This document shows, in pieces, positions 49,771 through 59,900 of a stretch of 64,000 nt of DNA. The DNA is from Pseudo-nitzschia pungens. Taxonomy: Eukaryota > Bacillariophyta > Bacillariophyceae > Bacillariales > Bacillariaceae. Location of the stretch: positions 9,600,135 to 9,664,134 of the forward strand of contig CM074758.1 of NCBI GenBank assembly GCA_037355855.1. The letters are read 5' to 3'. The position numbers and the translations under genes were made by a program. Within the stretch, counting starts at the first letter, position 1. Every line of letters begins with the position of its first letter. Under the pieces are notes generated by a model. That model saw nothing but the letters and a program-made list of their open reading frames with translations, did not search any database and was not told the DNA's origin.

Positions 49771-50035
49771 TACTACCTCTGGTCCAAAATAAGGTTACTG
49801 TATCGATGACTCTATGTGTGTGCGTTCCTACATAGTGTACGTATCTTTTAGCGTAGAAATACGTTGAATTTGTTCCACAAACATGAATTATTACTTCGTA
49901 TTATTTACCGAAGTAATTTTAAACTTTAAAAAATTGTGTTCGGTTCGAGCGATCGACCGACCAATTTAAAATTAAGTCCGGTTCAACCAATCTGTAAATA
50001 CTAACCAACAGGTACAACCATACTCAATTCTACAA

Positions 50036-50323
50036 CTAGGCATCACTGTTTTCCCCATCACTGTTTTCAGCTGGCAACTGTTGTTCGTCTAGTAGAGCCT
50101 TGTAATGGGGATTACAGATAATGGACACAGGCAGGCGGCCGCCCTGTCTACAGAGCTGGTCTTTGTTCATGTGGCGGTGCTTGTTGTAAGTAGTAGTACT
50201 ACTAGTACTACTACTAGTATTGTTGTTGCCACCAACATCCAGAGAGTCGTCCAAGAAAGCACACTGCAGCGACAGGAACACATTGTCAAGCGTCTCATGG
50301 GAGGTCTTACGAAGTTCAGTCAA
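50036..50323 (-). pseudogene. Possible transposase-related fragment (95 aa)
   Basis: A short frame containing ETLDNVFLSLQCAFLD, then an Asn/Ser/Thr stretch encoded by ACTAGT microsatellite, then HMNKDQLCRQGGRLPVSIIC. The two flanking segments look like a disrupted protein domain and recall sequences near transposase genes in diatoms, but I cannot name the family. The microsatellite inside it suggests decay. It lies within the putative 49773-51410 element. Confidence 0.35.
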
Positions 50324-50400
50324 AGCCTTTCAACCGATGAAATCACATTTACAGGGTGGGACAGTCCCTGTTCAAGTCCCAATGAAAGGTGGTATGAAGA
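50323..50400 (+). repeat. Dispersed repeat with a B-box-like core, copy 2
   Basis: Counterpart, in opposite orientation, of 24690-24767. The core TGTTCAAGTCCCAATGAAAG is shared with copy 1 apart from one base. Confidence 0.5.
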
Positions 50401-51412
50401 TATCCAAGATGGATGCAACGGACTGTGCTAAGGCTCCTGTGTAGGAAAGTGTACTACTGGGGCTACATGCGTTAGTATCCAGTAACTATCTACAAGGTGC
50501 TGAGCTGAGTGCTAGAGCTGTGTGCTAAATGCTTAGCAACAGGCTTAGCAACAGGCTTATTACAAGGTGCTATGGGGTGCTAGTAACTACAAGATACCAG
50601 GGTCCTCGTGTAGGATTTGTACCAGTTACACGGGCCCCGGGCATAGCACCGGCAGTAGCACACGATAGCATGGTGCTACAAGGTTAAGGTTGCTAATGCT
50701 ACGAGATACGAAGTACGAAGTACGAAGTACTGTAGTTGGTAAGATATGCTTACATACTATGCTACCATACTACGCTACCGTCGGGGTAGGGTTATTGTGT
50801 ACAATACGTACTACAATCGGACGCCCGACCCAAACATTATTTTCAACAAGCGAGCTAGCGCAAGCGAGCTAGCGCTCGCTAAACGCTACTCCGAATGCTA
50901 CGCTACTCCGTAGAATACGGTAACCTCCTTACTGAACCTAAAGAGCTCTGTTATTGTACGAGATAGCGAAGCGATGTCACGCTACAGAGCCGAGGGCTTT
51001 GCTCAGCTCCCTCCACTATTCACTCTTTCGATACTTCTCTCTTTTCCACCTAAATTAAGACACCTACCGGTATCATGCCCTCCCCTTCTGATGATCCCTT
51101 TTGTACCTCTAGGGGAGTATCTTGTAGTAACTAAGTGTATGCAATAGCGCTTGAACAGTATCACCTATAGACTCACTATTTGCCAGCACTCCGTGCTGTC
51201 CTTTTGTTAATGCTCTCCTATTGCCGACGGGCAAATGGTGATTACAGGATTGGATCAATACCACCAGCATAACTACTAGTTTATAACCATGCATAGGGAG
51301 TTTGTTAAGAAGAGTTTAACCCAAAAAGAACAATTTGAATTGGTTGAAAATTGATTCCAAGTTCAAAAATATGTGCTAAAAGCTACTACAGTATTTTGGA
51401 CCAGAGGTAGTA

Positions 51413-52446
51413 GTATTTTTTTGAAACAGGTGGGGGAGTGGGAATTATCAAATTCCTCCAGAAAACAAAAATCAACTATGTTCCTGCTACTACTTGACAT
51501 AGTACTAGTTGTAATATTATGGGGGTGTGTAGCTCGACTACAATGGTCCTATCTTGGAGGATGCTCAATCTGATGCTCCTATTAGTACTACTACTTCCCT
51601 GAGTAGGGACTTGTATCAGACCTAAATACCCTAGCCCTAACTAGCAACAGGACCATAGTAGAATATACAGGATGCTACTATGTGGTGTGCTAAATAATAG
51701 GATGCTACCAGTATGGTTGGGGTGCTGAGCAAGGGTTCTACTAGGTCTCACCGTACTACTAGTGATCTTCACCAGATCAACATACCCTAACTACTGGATG
51801 CAACTGGATAGTACTAGCACCCAAACACCATATAGTAGGCTAATGTTGGCATTCTGTACTAGTAATAGGTTCAAGTCTGGTGTCAATCTTTAGCAGAGTC
51901 AATGCAATCATGAACCGCTCCTACTATGCTGCTAATAGTAGTAGTATGATGCAATGTTGTGGATATCCGGTGTGAACCAAGAAGGCAGCGATTCAATCCT
52001 ATCCAATCAATTGACTTCAAGCCGTGCTTATTGCTCCGTGTGGCTTGTTGGCAGTGTCACCTACGCACGGGCTTCCACGCAGCGCGCATGGATAATGAGG
52101 TGATCGTTGGAACGGGAGTTTTCTTGCTGCTGCTGTTCTCTTCGTTCGGTTTGTGGATATTCCTCCGAGTGGTCCGTAGCATCGAGAGCGACCCACGCGG
52201 ACGCCGAGGTTAACGCCGAGGTTGACGCTTTCCTTGCCACACGACGATCGGCCGAATGCCATTCGCCGAAGAGGGGCCCGAGCAAGAAGCCGGTGTGCTT
52301 GGTTTTACCCGAGTGCCTAACAATCAGCTGTACCGAATTCCCTTGCAATCACAGGTGCCAGATTTCCAAGTGGTTCTTATACACACAACCCCACTGCCAA
52401 ATGGATTCGCTCGTTGTCACTAGTACATTGTATCTTACCAAAATTT
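51413..52446. other. Spacer with TAGTA-rich patches
   Basis: From 51413 to about 51960 no gene is seen; TACTAGTA and GTAGTAGTA patches and repeated GGATGCTACTA words dominate. A 41-codon ORF lies at 52088-52213 (separate entry). Confidence 0.5.
52088..52213 (+). CDS. Possible 41-aa single-helix membrane protein
   Basis: ATG at 52088 opens a 41-codon frame: MDNEVIVGTG, a strongly hydrophobic run (VFLLLLFSSFGLWIFLRVV) and a basic tail SDPRGRRG. This is the layout of a small membrane subunit. However, no homologue is recognised, the frame is short, and the flanks look like decayed sequence, so chance is possible. Confidence 0.3.
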   Translation: MDNEVIVGTGVFLLLLFSSFGLWIFLRVVRSIESDPRGRRG

Positions 52447-54467
52447 TCAACTTTTGCAACACATTGTATCATCACTTTCGCAATTTTTGGAAAGAATCGA
52501 TGTTCTGCTATTGCGGTGGTGCACCGTAACAGAGACTCGACCGGCGAATTCGGGCTTTTTGCGCACTTCTTTGGCGATGGATTCGATCTTTTTGATTATT
52601 TGTTTCAAATCATGAAGCTGGTTCCATCCACCAATGCTATTCCAGACCAAAAAGCGACCCCCCTGTTCTTGGACTTCTTCAATTAGCTTCAGTATCATAC
52701 TGCGCCGCTTGATTCCAAATCCTGTGGTTAGTTTCTCTGCTTCGCTCTCAACCAGACTGGACTCCAATCTGCTCCGAAACCTCGAGTTTCCAGGATGACA
52801 GTCGTTGGAAAACCCCGATCGAAAAACTACGTCGTTGAAGGCGGGATACTCGTACATCTCAGCGTCGGTGCCATTGCCGTTGCGATTCGTACTATCTTCA
52901 TAATCGGATTCTTCGATGATGCGCCGGACGGAAACCCATTGCTTGATGTAACTAATCTTGACGACACCGTTGTAGGAAATCGGTATGTGATCGACCGGAA
53001 TCCCGTAACCTTGCAGCCCGTATTTGATTTCCATGGTCGTTCCTAACGACCGTTTTGTTTTCGGAGCGCAGCAGGGTAATGTATAGGGTGGTACCGAATC
53101 ACAGAAGAAAGATCGCGAAGGTCCAACCCCACAATCAGAATGGTATTGAATGAAATTTTTTCGATGTTGCAACACATCGCACACATACGTCAACTGGTTG
53201 AGTCGAGAACGAACAAACCACAACCCCAAATGCAAAATAGAAAACAATGCGTAATGCGAGTTCAACCTTGACGTGCTTGCACTTACCAAGATGCACCCTC
53301 AGAGCAGGTCGAACGTTTGGTCCAAGTCTCATTGCGATAATAGCTCGTCGAAATCGAAACAGTGGAGTATCTGGACTGCATAGATGAACGCCACTTGCTC
53401 TGACCGATTGGACATCCGTGTCTTTGATTGCTGCTGGGGACTTGGAAACTTTGAAATTTTCCGAAAACCAAACCAGAAATACCAATCCATTTCGTTGGGT
53501 ATGCACGTCGTTTCCCGCGGTCCAGGACAAATACATGGATATTTTGGCCTGAGATCGATACAAGTCAACAATCAAACGGTTGAAAAATGTAGAAAATTAG
53601 CAAATAGCAAATATACAACTGATTTCTGTAATTCACCAAGCGAACAGTGTTGAGTTCTGCTTCTGGCCGAAACACCAATCGTTACGCCAACACCTAAGCA
53701 GACGCGAAGTTGAACATCCCGAACCATTGTGGTTTGGAACGAACTCCGACGTTAACGCGGATGCATTGGTGTGGATTCAGATTGTATCTTCCGTCCAATC
53801 GATGCAGATGCGTATTGCGGATTACCCAGAACAGACACACAACCGAACGCTGAACGCCACCACCATGCACAAACAAATACGCAAAGTTCAAAGCCATAAA
53901 AAGCCATACCCTGGTGTTGATCGGAAAATTCTCCCAAACCTCATCGGGAAAAACCGAAAAGATCCGTCTCTGACTGCGATCCCCGAACGGTAAAAACTGC
54001 ATCCTGCCGAGCCGGAGAGCCCTCAATTCATCTGGTTGAAAATCTTGGATCCGAACCGCTCGCCTCAAGACTGCTTCCCCGAACAGTTGGAACGCCCTTT
54101 CTAGGAAAACTACGATTTTTTTCGCAGCACGCGTCGGATCGAACAGTGTGCACCGAAGAAATCGCAATCGGAAGGCGGCCGTGTTGACGTAGGTATTCGG
54201 AAAGGTTTGGCTCTTCATGTATGCCTGCTTTTTTCCCGGTGGTATCATCTCTTCGAGCTCGAAGGCGAGCAATTGCAAGGATTCATGTATGAGTTGGGGA
54301 GCCTCTTCTATTGCAGTATTTCTCACGCCGTGGACCTCTTCGTGGCAAGCCGTCCGTTCCTGCATCGTTAGCTGGAGCAATTCCTTTGCAAGTGTTTCAT
54401 CCATAACTCTGGGATCGACGTTATCGTCGTCGTCCTCGGTCAAGGTTTCCGATTGCAGTGGAGACAT
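52447..54467 (-). CDS. Three-exon Sec14/CRAL-TRIO-like protein of a diatom-expanded type
   Basis: Exons 54467-53910, 53548-53287 and 53042-52447; introns of 361 nt (GTATGG...CAG) and 244 nt (GTAAGT...TAG). The splices keep one frame and yield 471 residues. The start MSPLQSET is chosen for its AAAATG context; an ATG 14 codons upstream is possible. Exon 1 has an acidic start, a helical region (LLQLTMQERTACHEEVHGV) and FLRCTLFDPTRAAKKIVVFL, then FGDRSQRRIFSVF. The first splice joins FPINTR to AKISMYLSWT, and the second joins VHLG to TTMEIKYGLQGYGIP. The pattern of an N-terminal helical bundle followed by D-R-S-x-R-R-I, G-N-D-V-x-T-Q-x-N-G and F-L-V-W-F is reminiscent of CRAL-TRIO lipid-binding domains. 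I recall many similar proteins in diatoms. The ligand is unknown. There is no membrane helix. Confidence 0.85.
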
Positions 54468-54916
54468 TTTACAGTTCAGATCTTTTTTTACTGCTATAAT
54501 ATAAAACATTCAGTGCCATGATGAACGGCATCTGAATACCGTACAGTAATCTTACGGTAATTAGTATTTTACAGTAGAGGAGTAACTTGATCTTAACTTA
54601 ACCTTACATTACCTACGGTACACATAAGTTACCGTACGTACGGTTACGGAACATGCAACGTGTGTCAATGGGATCATGAAAAAAAAAAAAATAGTTGTAC
54701 GAAGTAAGCCTTACGGTAAGGTCACGGTAAAGCCTTACAGTAATTTTAAAATTGTTTGTCTGTAAAGAAAAACTTTGATACTGACACGGCAAGGTTAATT
54801 ACCCGTAAGGTTACTGTAATAAGAGTACGGTAAGATTACTGTATGAAGCAAAACAATGATAGCGTAATACGAGCAAGGTTAACTGAAGTCTTGAAGTAAG
54901 ATTTTAACTTACTTCG

Positions 54917-55011
54917 TACTACAAAATTCTTATCAGCTGTCCCCCGGTTCTACGTCCCCGACTACTAATTTCTACTGAAACCCGGGGACAGCTGATAGGA
55001 ATTCCGTAGTA
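54917..55011. mobile_element. MITE, CTACAAAATTC family (95 bp), second copy
   Basis: Practically identical to 37743-37837, with TA at both ends and inverted arms ending in CAGCTGTCCCC. The high identity between distant copies implies recent spread. Confidence 0.9.
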
Positions 55012-55189
55012 ATCGAAATAGCCGATCATGCACGTTGTTATATCTCTATGGTCGGCTGTTAAAAATAAAAGTGTAAAAAATTGAAATTCAATTAAGGATT
55101 CTCGTCGAAGAAATTCACCATTTACTTCACTTTAAAACGAAAAAAAAAAGCATGATGAAAGTTATATTTTTTAGTATTCGTACTAAACT

Positions 55190-55246
55190 TACCTTCGAGT
55201 TCCTCGCGCCGCGGATGAAACCTATTCGTAATCCGCGCTGGGACAT
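55190..55246 (+). repeat. Half copy of the 2403-2723 foldback
   Basis: ACCTTCGAGTTCCTCGCGCC followed by GCGGATGAAACCTATTCGTA matches the left outer and inner arms of the foldback with a few changes. The other half is missing. Confidence 0.7.
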
Positions 55247-55944
55247 GCATAAGACTTTTAATTATCCAAAGCTGGAAAACAAAAACTTCCCTTTTGGTTC
55301 GATGACTTTTTTTTCGATTTTTTAGATAACGTTTTGGAATTACCGGTATATACCCGAAAACATTTTTTGCATTTCATGACGGTCGACAGACATTTTAATT
55401 TAAGTTTTTGGGCGACAGTTTAGTCTCTTTTAATGCAAAAAATGTCAGTTCTAAACCAAATTTAGACAGTCGTTGCACCTCGGCTGTCACAATATTAATA
55501 AGGTTTTAACCTTAACCATACTTCAAAAAATTTCCCAACGGAATCTAAAAATCGAAAAACTGATCGAAATTTTAGTCATCGAGGCATATCAGTCATCGCA
55601 CGCATCAACGGAAGATGTGTTCAAACTGTCAAAACCCGTGATCGAAAATTCGGAACATGTGGAAGATTACGGTAAACTTGCCTTTTTTACAAAAAATACC
55701 GGTACCGTAGGGACGTCGGTAGTCGAGGGCCCACTAACCTTACTGGTAAGATCTTACGTGCTACCGATCTCAATTCAAAATTTGCTTCGTTTAGAACTAA
55801 ATCCTCTCCCGAAAAACAAAAATAAACGTGGATTGTTACTAAGTTACCGGTAAGATCTGTTGAAACGGTTTCTTCCAACCCCCCCTGTAAGTCAATTTTT
55901 TTCGATGCGTTCGGGGAACCCTCGGACGGCCCAGACGACATGTC

Positions 55945-56224
55945 TGCTGTTCTCACATCATTGGTCTAACTCTGATTTGAATACTTTGAGATACTTACAA
56001 CCTGCTCGAAGAAGATCTTGTAAAACTACAAGCCAAAGATTTAACTGACTGCATCCGCTGGATAGTTACTAGAATAGATCTGATCGGTCCTTCAATCGGT
56101 GATAGTGGTGAATCTGAGACTATCGATACATCGGACCGGCACCTCAACCAGTGTGCTATTGCTCTACATATCTCCGAGCCTGCCTTTCTACATATCAGCT
56201 TACCATTTCAGCTACGATTTATTC
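55945..56224 (+). repeat. Diverged 3' part of a Copia LTR (R-U5-like)
   Basis: Matches the last 280-290 bases of the 26759-27239 LTR, from TGTTCTCACATC to the LTR end before GATTAATTGTCGCAAGC. Clear substitutions and small indels show age or a subfamily difference. The first 195 or so LTR positions are absent upstream. Confidence 0.85.
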
Positions 56225-56500
56225 GATTAATTGTCGCAAGCTTTGCTCAGCTTGCAAGGTTGGAGATTTTCTCATTCAAGCAAGAATAACAAGAAGAACA
56301 TCGTCGACGACGAAAACGGCGTTTTGAGTGAACACTGTTCCGAATTTTATATTGGATCCCCAAGCTCTCTCTTTCAAGGCCGTTCCAGATAGCGGCGTTC
56401 CTCTTGTTATTCTGGACACAACAGTACCACTCCGGTCTCCCAACTCCAAGAATTGAGGGAGAAGGAATTTTTACAAGAAATTCTACTACCGTATCGATTT
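56225..56500 (+). other. Copia leader homology upstream of the LRR gene
   Basis: GATTAATTGTCGCAAGCTTT, a CGACGACGA run, AAGGCCGTTCCAGATA, and CCAAGAATTGAGGGAGAAGG follow the same order as the leader 27240-27500 of the intact Copia element. Similarity fades after about 56500; the region 56500-56946 is not recognised. Confidence 0.8.
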
Positions 56501-56946
56501 CGCTCGTACCGACACGACGTGCCTCTATCGTTGCTGCTACACCGGTTCTGGACCACCTCGGACAACACAGCAATCTACTGAACTAACAGCGAATTCTAAC
56601 ACAGCAGCGTGCGCAGGATTCTACGACAGTTAGCATTCTACGGGAATTTAAGATAAGAAGAGAACGAATCTTCGTCGTCGTCGCTTTATCAAGAATTGTA
56701 TCTGCTCGCGATTTCACAATCGCTTATCGCAGCCTCCACCAGCGTCAAAGACATCTCACGCAACTCTGAACAATTCAACCGCTCTCCCGTGTGGCTGTGG
56801 AAACCTCTTCTTTGTTACTTTCAGCAATAACAACAAGAACAACTCGCGTCTCTGTTGTCGTCGTTCTTTCCGGAAATTCGTTTCAACCACCATCCTACCT
56901 TCCAAATTTCTTTTCAACGAACACTATCTCCATAGCAATTGTGCCA

Positions 56947-59900
56947 ATGGAAACAACCATGGTCCAATCCAGAGCTCTCCCGCAGGGCAACGCAATGCAA
57001 ATTGACATGAGCAGCAGTGTCGATGGCGAACTATCTGCAACAGCCAACACCATTAAACCAAACGAAATTGGTTTGGTTGCATCAACAATGGGTGCAGAGG
57101 ATTTTGGTGGCAACACTACAAGTTGCAACGTACAACCCAGCAGCAAAAAAGGCGTGCCCCTGTTGGCTGTTGCATGCTGTCTGTTGGTTGGGTTCATAGT
57201 TCTGAGTTCCGTCAACATCCTTCTGGGTTCTAGAAGTTCATTGCTTCCCACAATTATATATGGCAGTTTTTGTGTGATGGTTCTTGGGATACTTTTTATT
57301 TTGAATGTTCTAAATGCAGATAAATCTTCTGCTCCAGGTGTTTCTACAGCATTGAATAAATATCCAAAGGATGCATACTCCTTTGTGGCAATCTGCAGCC
57401 CCAAGAATGAGCCTGATGAATTTTGCTTCGGACTTCTGGTTTTCCTATTCCAATCAGCCTTGTTCATTCTCATGATCATCAGTGTCATCAGTCAGAAATC
57501 AAGAACAAGTGGTGAGGTTGATAATCCAGATACTGGTTTTTGGGCAGGATTTGTCCCGGCAAATGCCCAACCTATTGTTCGGGCAACACAGGTCATAGCA
57601 ATTGCGTCTTACCTAATCTTTCCTGAGGCTAGTTTGATGGAGATCTTATTGGCTTCGGAGATGTTTCCTCAATTTGGCAAAACAAATATGAGTGCTGAAG
57701 TATACCGCATGGCATTCTCTTGCTTGCTCCGTTTTGTACAGGGGACTTTGGCAATTTTTGCTGTTTTTCTTCTTGTGATGACATCATCAGATGTGATGGA
57801 GATTGTTCTCAATTTTACTGCCGTAAGTTCCAATAAAAGTTAGAATGTATTACTTTTCGGGACATGCAAACTAACAGAAACTGACAATGAACTCTTATCT
57901 TTCATGTCATTGATGACTCCAGGCAAACCTCATTTCGTTGCTGGATGATACTGCTTTCAAACTGGCAAAGGCTGGCAGATATGGATGGACGATGGAAAGA
58001 GCAGCCCAGAAGGTGGAAAATCAGTCTCTTCCTTCATGGAGCATACCCGAGTACAGAAATAGAAGATCAAGAATTGCTACTTGCAGCATAAGTGCCATGT
58101 TGTTCGGAATGATGGTCTACGTCATATCTTCTCAAGAATCCAGTGACAAGTGGATGACACGCACCATCCAAGTGAGATTTGAGAGTTCACTCCAAGAGTT
58201 CAGTGGATGTTATGATATGATTGCAGACATCAGTCACAGCAAGCGGCACAACTACAAATTTTCTGCTGCCAATAAAACCCACATTGGTTACTGCAAGGAT
58301 GATCAGCGTTGGGTCCTTTTCGATGGAATATTTGATGATGGCAGTTCATTTGATGATCCTTGTCTTGCTACAAGTACAGAATCCAAAAAAGTTACAGCAG
58401 TAGCATATTCATCCAGGACTGATTTGTTCGATATTTCCAGCTCTTTTACAGAACCCTGGTATACAGTGTCCAATCAACCACTTGATCTTGTTGTTGCTAA
58501 TCTTGAAGAAAATCAAAAAGATTGCAACAGCTATGAAGGTGATGGGGTCTGCAATGAATTTTTCAATACAAAAGAAAATGACTATGACAGAGGTGACTGC
58601 TGTGCTGCAACATGCACGCATCCTGATTGTGGAAAAGGTGGCTTGAACTCAGCAATAGTTTTTGGCACCAGAATTATATCAGGAGATGGCTACAAAGACT
58701 GCATTGATCCAAGTATGAAGGAAGTGTTCATTTATTTAAATGTGATCAAAGTGAGTGAGGCAATACAACCTATTCTGAAATTTGACTGTGATGGAAAAAC
58801 TGTTTTTAAGTTTCGTCTGCAGAAGTCAATGACTTCTGAGACAGTTGTCAAGATAAGTCCAATTGCAAATTGCACACTGAATTTGCAAGCTCCAGTAAAT
58901 GAAAAGGAATCATCTTCTGAACTGAGGTACACAGTATCAGATGGTTTGAATGATATCTCGAGTGGGAAAATTTCTACCCAGAAAGAAAGCAAGTATTTCC
59001 AAATCTGTAAGTGAGAATTTGTTACACGAAATTGCAAAAATAAGTTGTGAGAACTCATGGACTCAAAATTGTCACCCTACAATTTGCGAAGTTAATCTTG
59101 ACCATGAAACAAAATTGGAAAGCTATACATTTGAGTACTTCAAAAATGAGATATATCTCAATCTTAGTAAGTTAACTGTCAGATCGAGTCAGTTGAAACA
59201 CATTGAAAAGAGGACTTACATAGCACGTAGCTTCAAGATTCACATCTCATGTCAAATGCTTTACTTTTGATTACCTTTCTACATTGTGCATCAGGGGACT
59301 CAGAGTTTACTGGAAGCATTCCCAGTGAGATTGGGTTGTTGTCACAATTGACATATTTGAGCCTTGGTGAGTTTTTGTTGCAATATTTCCATGTGCGTTT
59401 GTTTTATGACTTGAAACTATGCAAGTGGTATTGAAATAGAAATAAGGCAATACAGTTTTTGTTGTTGTTTGTGGTATAGTATTTGCTTTCTCACTTAATA
59501 TCATTTTGTTATCTTTTTCATGTTGTATCTCAGAGAAGAACAAGTTGACTGGAACGATTCCCAGTGAGATTGGATTGATGACACAATTGACATATTTGAA
59601 TTTTGGTAAGTTTTTGTTGAACAGTTTTCCATATGTGTTGTTTGGTGACACAGATCTATGCAAGTGAAATTCAAAGTCAAATGAAGGCTTTACAGTTTTT
59701 GTTGTTGTTTGCAGTATGGGATCTTGATTCTCACTTTATATTTTCTTGTACCCATACACATTGTGAACTCAGCTTATAATGGCTTGAATGGAGTAATTCC
59801 CAGTGAGATTGGTTTATTGTCAAAATTGACATATTTGAATTTTGGTAAGTTTTTGTTGCAGTGTCTTCATGCATTGGTTTGTTGTGAGATGACTTTTTGC

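Larger units (their letters stand above)
49773..51410. mobile_element. Putative 1.64-kb relative of the CTACCTCTGGTCC MITE
   Basis: The left end TA-CTACCTCTGGTCCAAAATA (49771 onward) and right end TACAGTATTTTGGACCAGAG then GTAG-TA (to 51412) are an inverted pair of the same family as the 105 bp MITE at 37227. If they belong together they enclose 1638 bp that include a 95-codon ORF fragment, B-box-like repeat copy 2 and many GTGCTA repeats. The two ends could instead be remains of separate insertions. No transposase is recognisable. Confidence 0.45.
54468..55944. other. Spacer with GTAAGGTTAC-type motifs
   Basis: No gene seen. It contains many GTAAGATTAC, TAACCTTAC and GGTAAGG motifs (54540-54900), one MITE (54917-55011), a half foldback (55190-55246) and AT-rich sequence. 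Confidence 0.55.

Noticed and set aside
59026..59166. Open stretch with several Cys codons and a GTAAGTTA donor between LRR-gene exons 2 and 3
   Set aside because: Using it would need a 37-nt intron or a frameshift, whereas splicing 59006 to 59295 keeps phase 1 and a normal intron. It may be a decayed exon.
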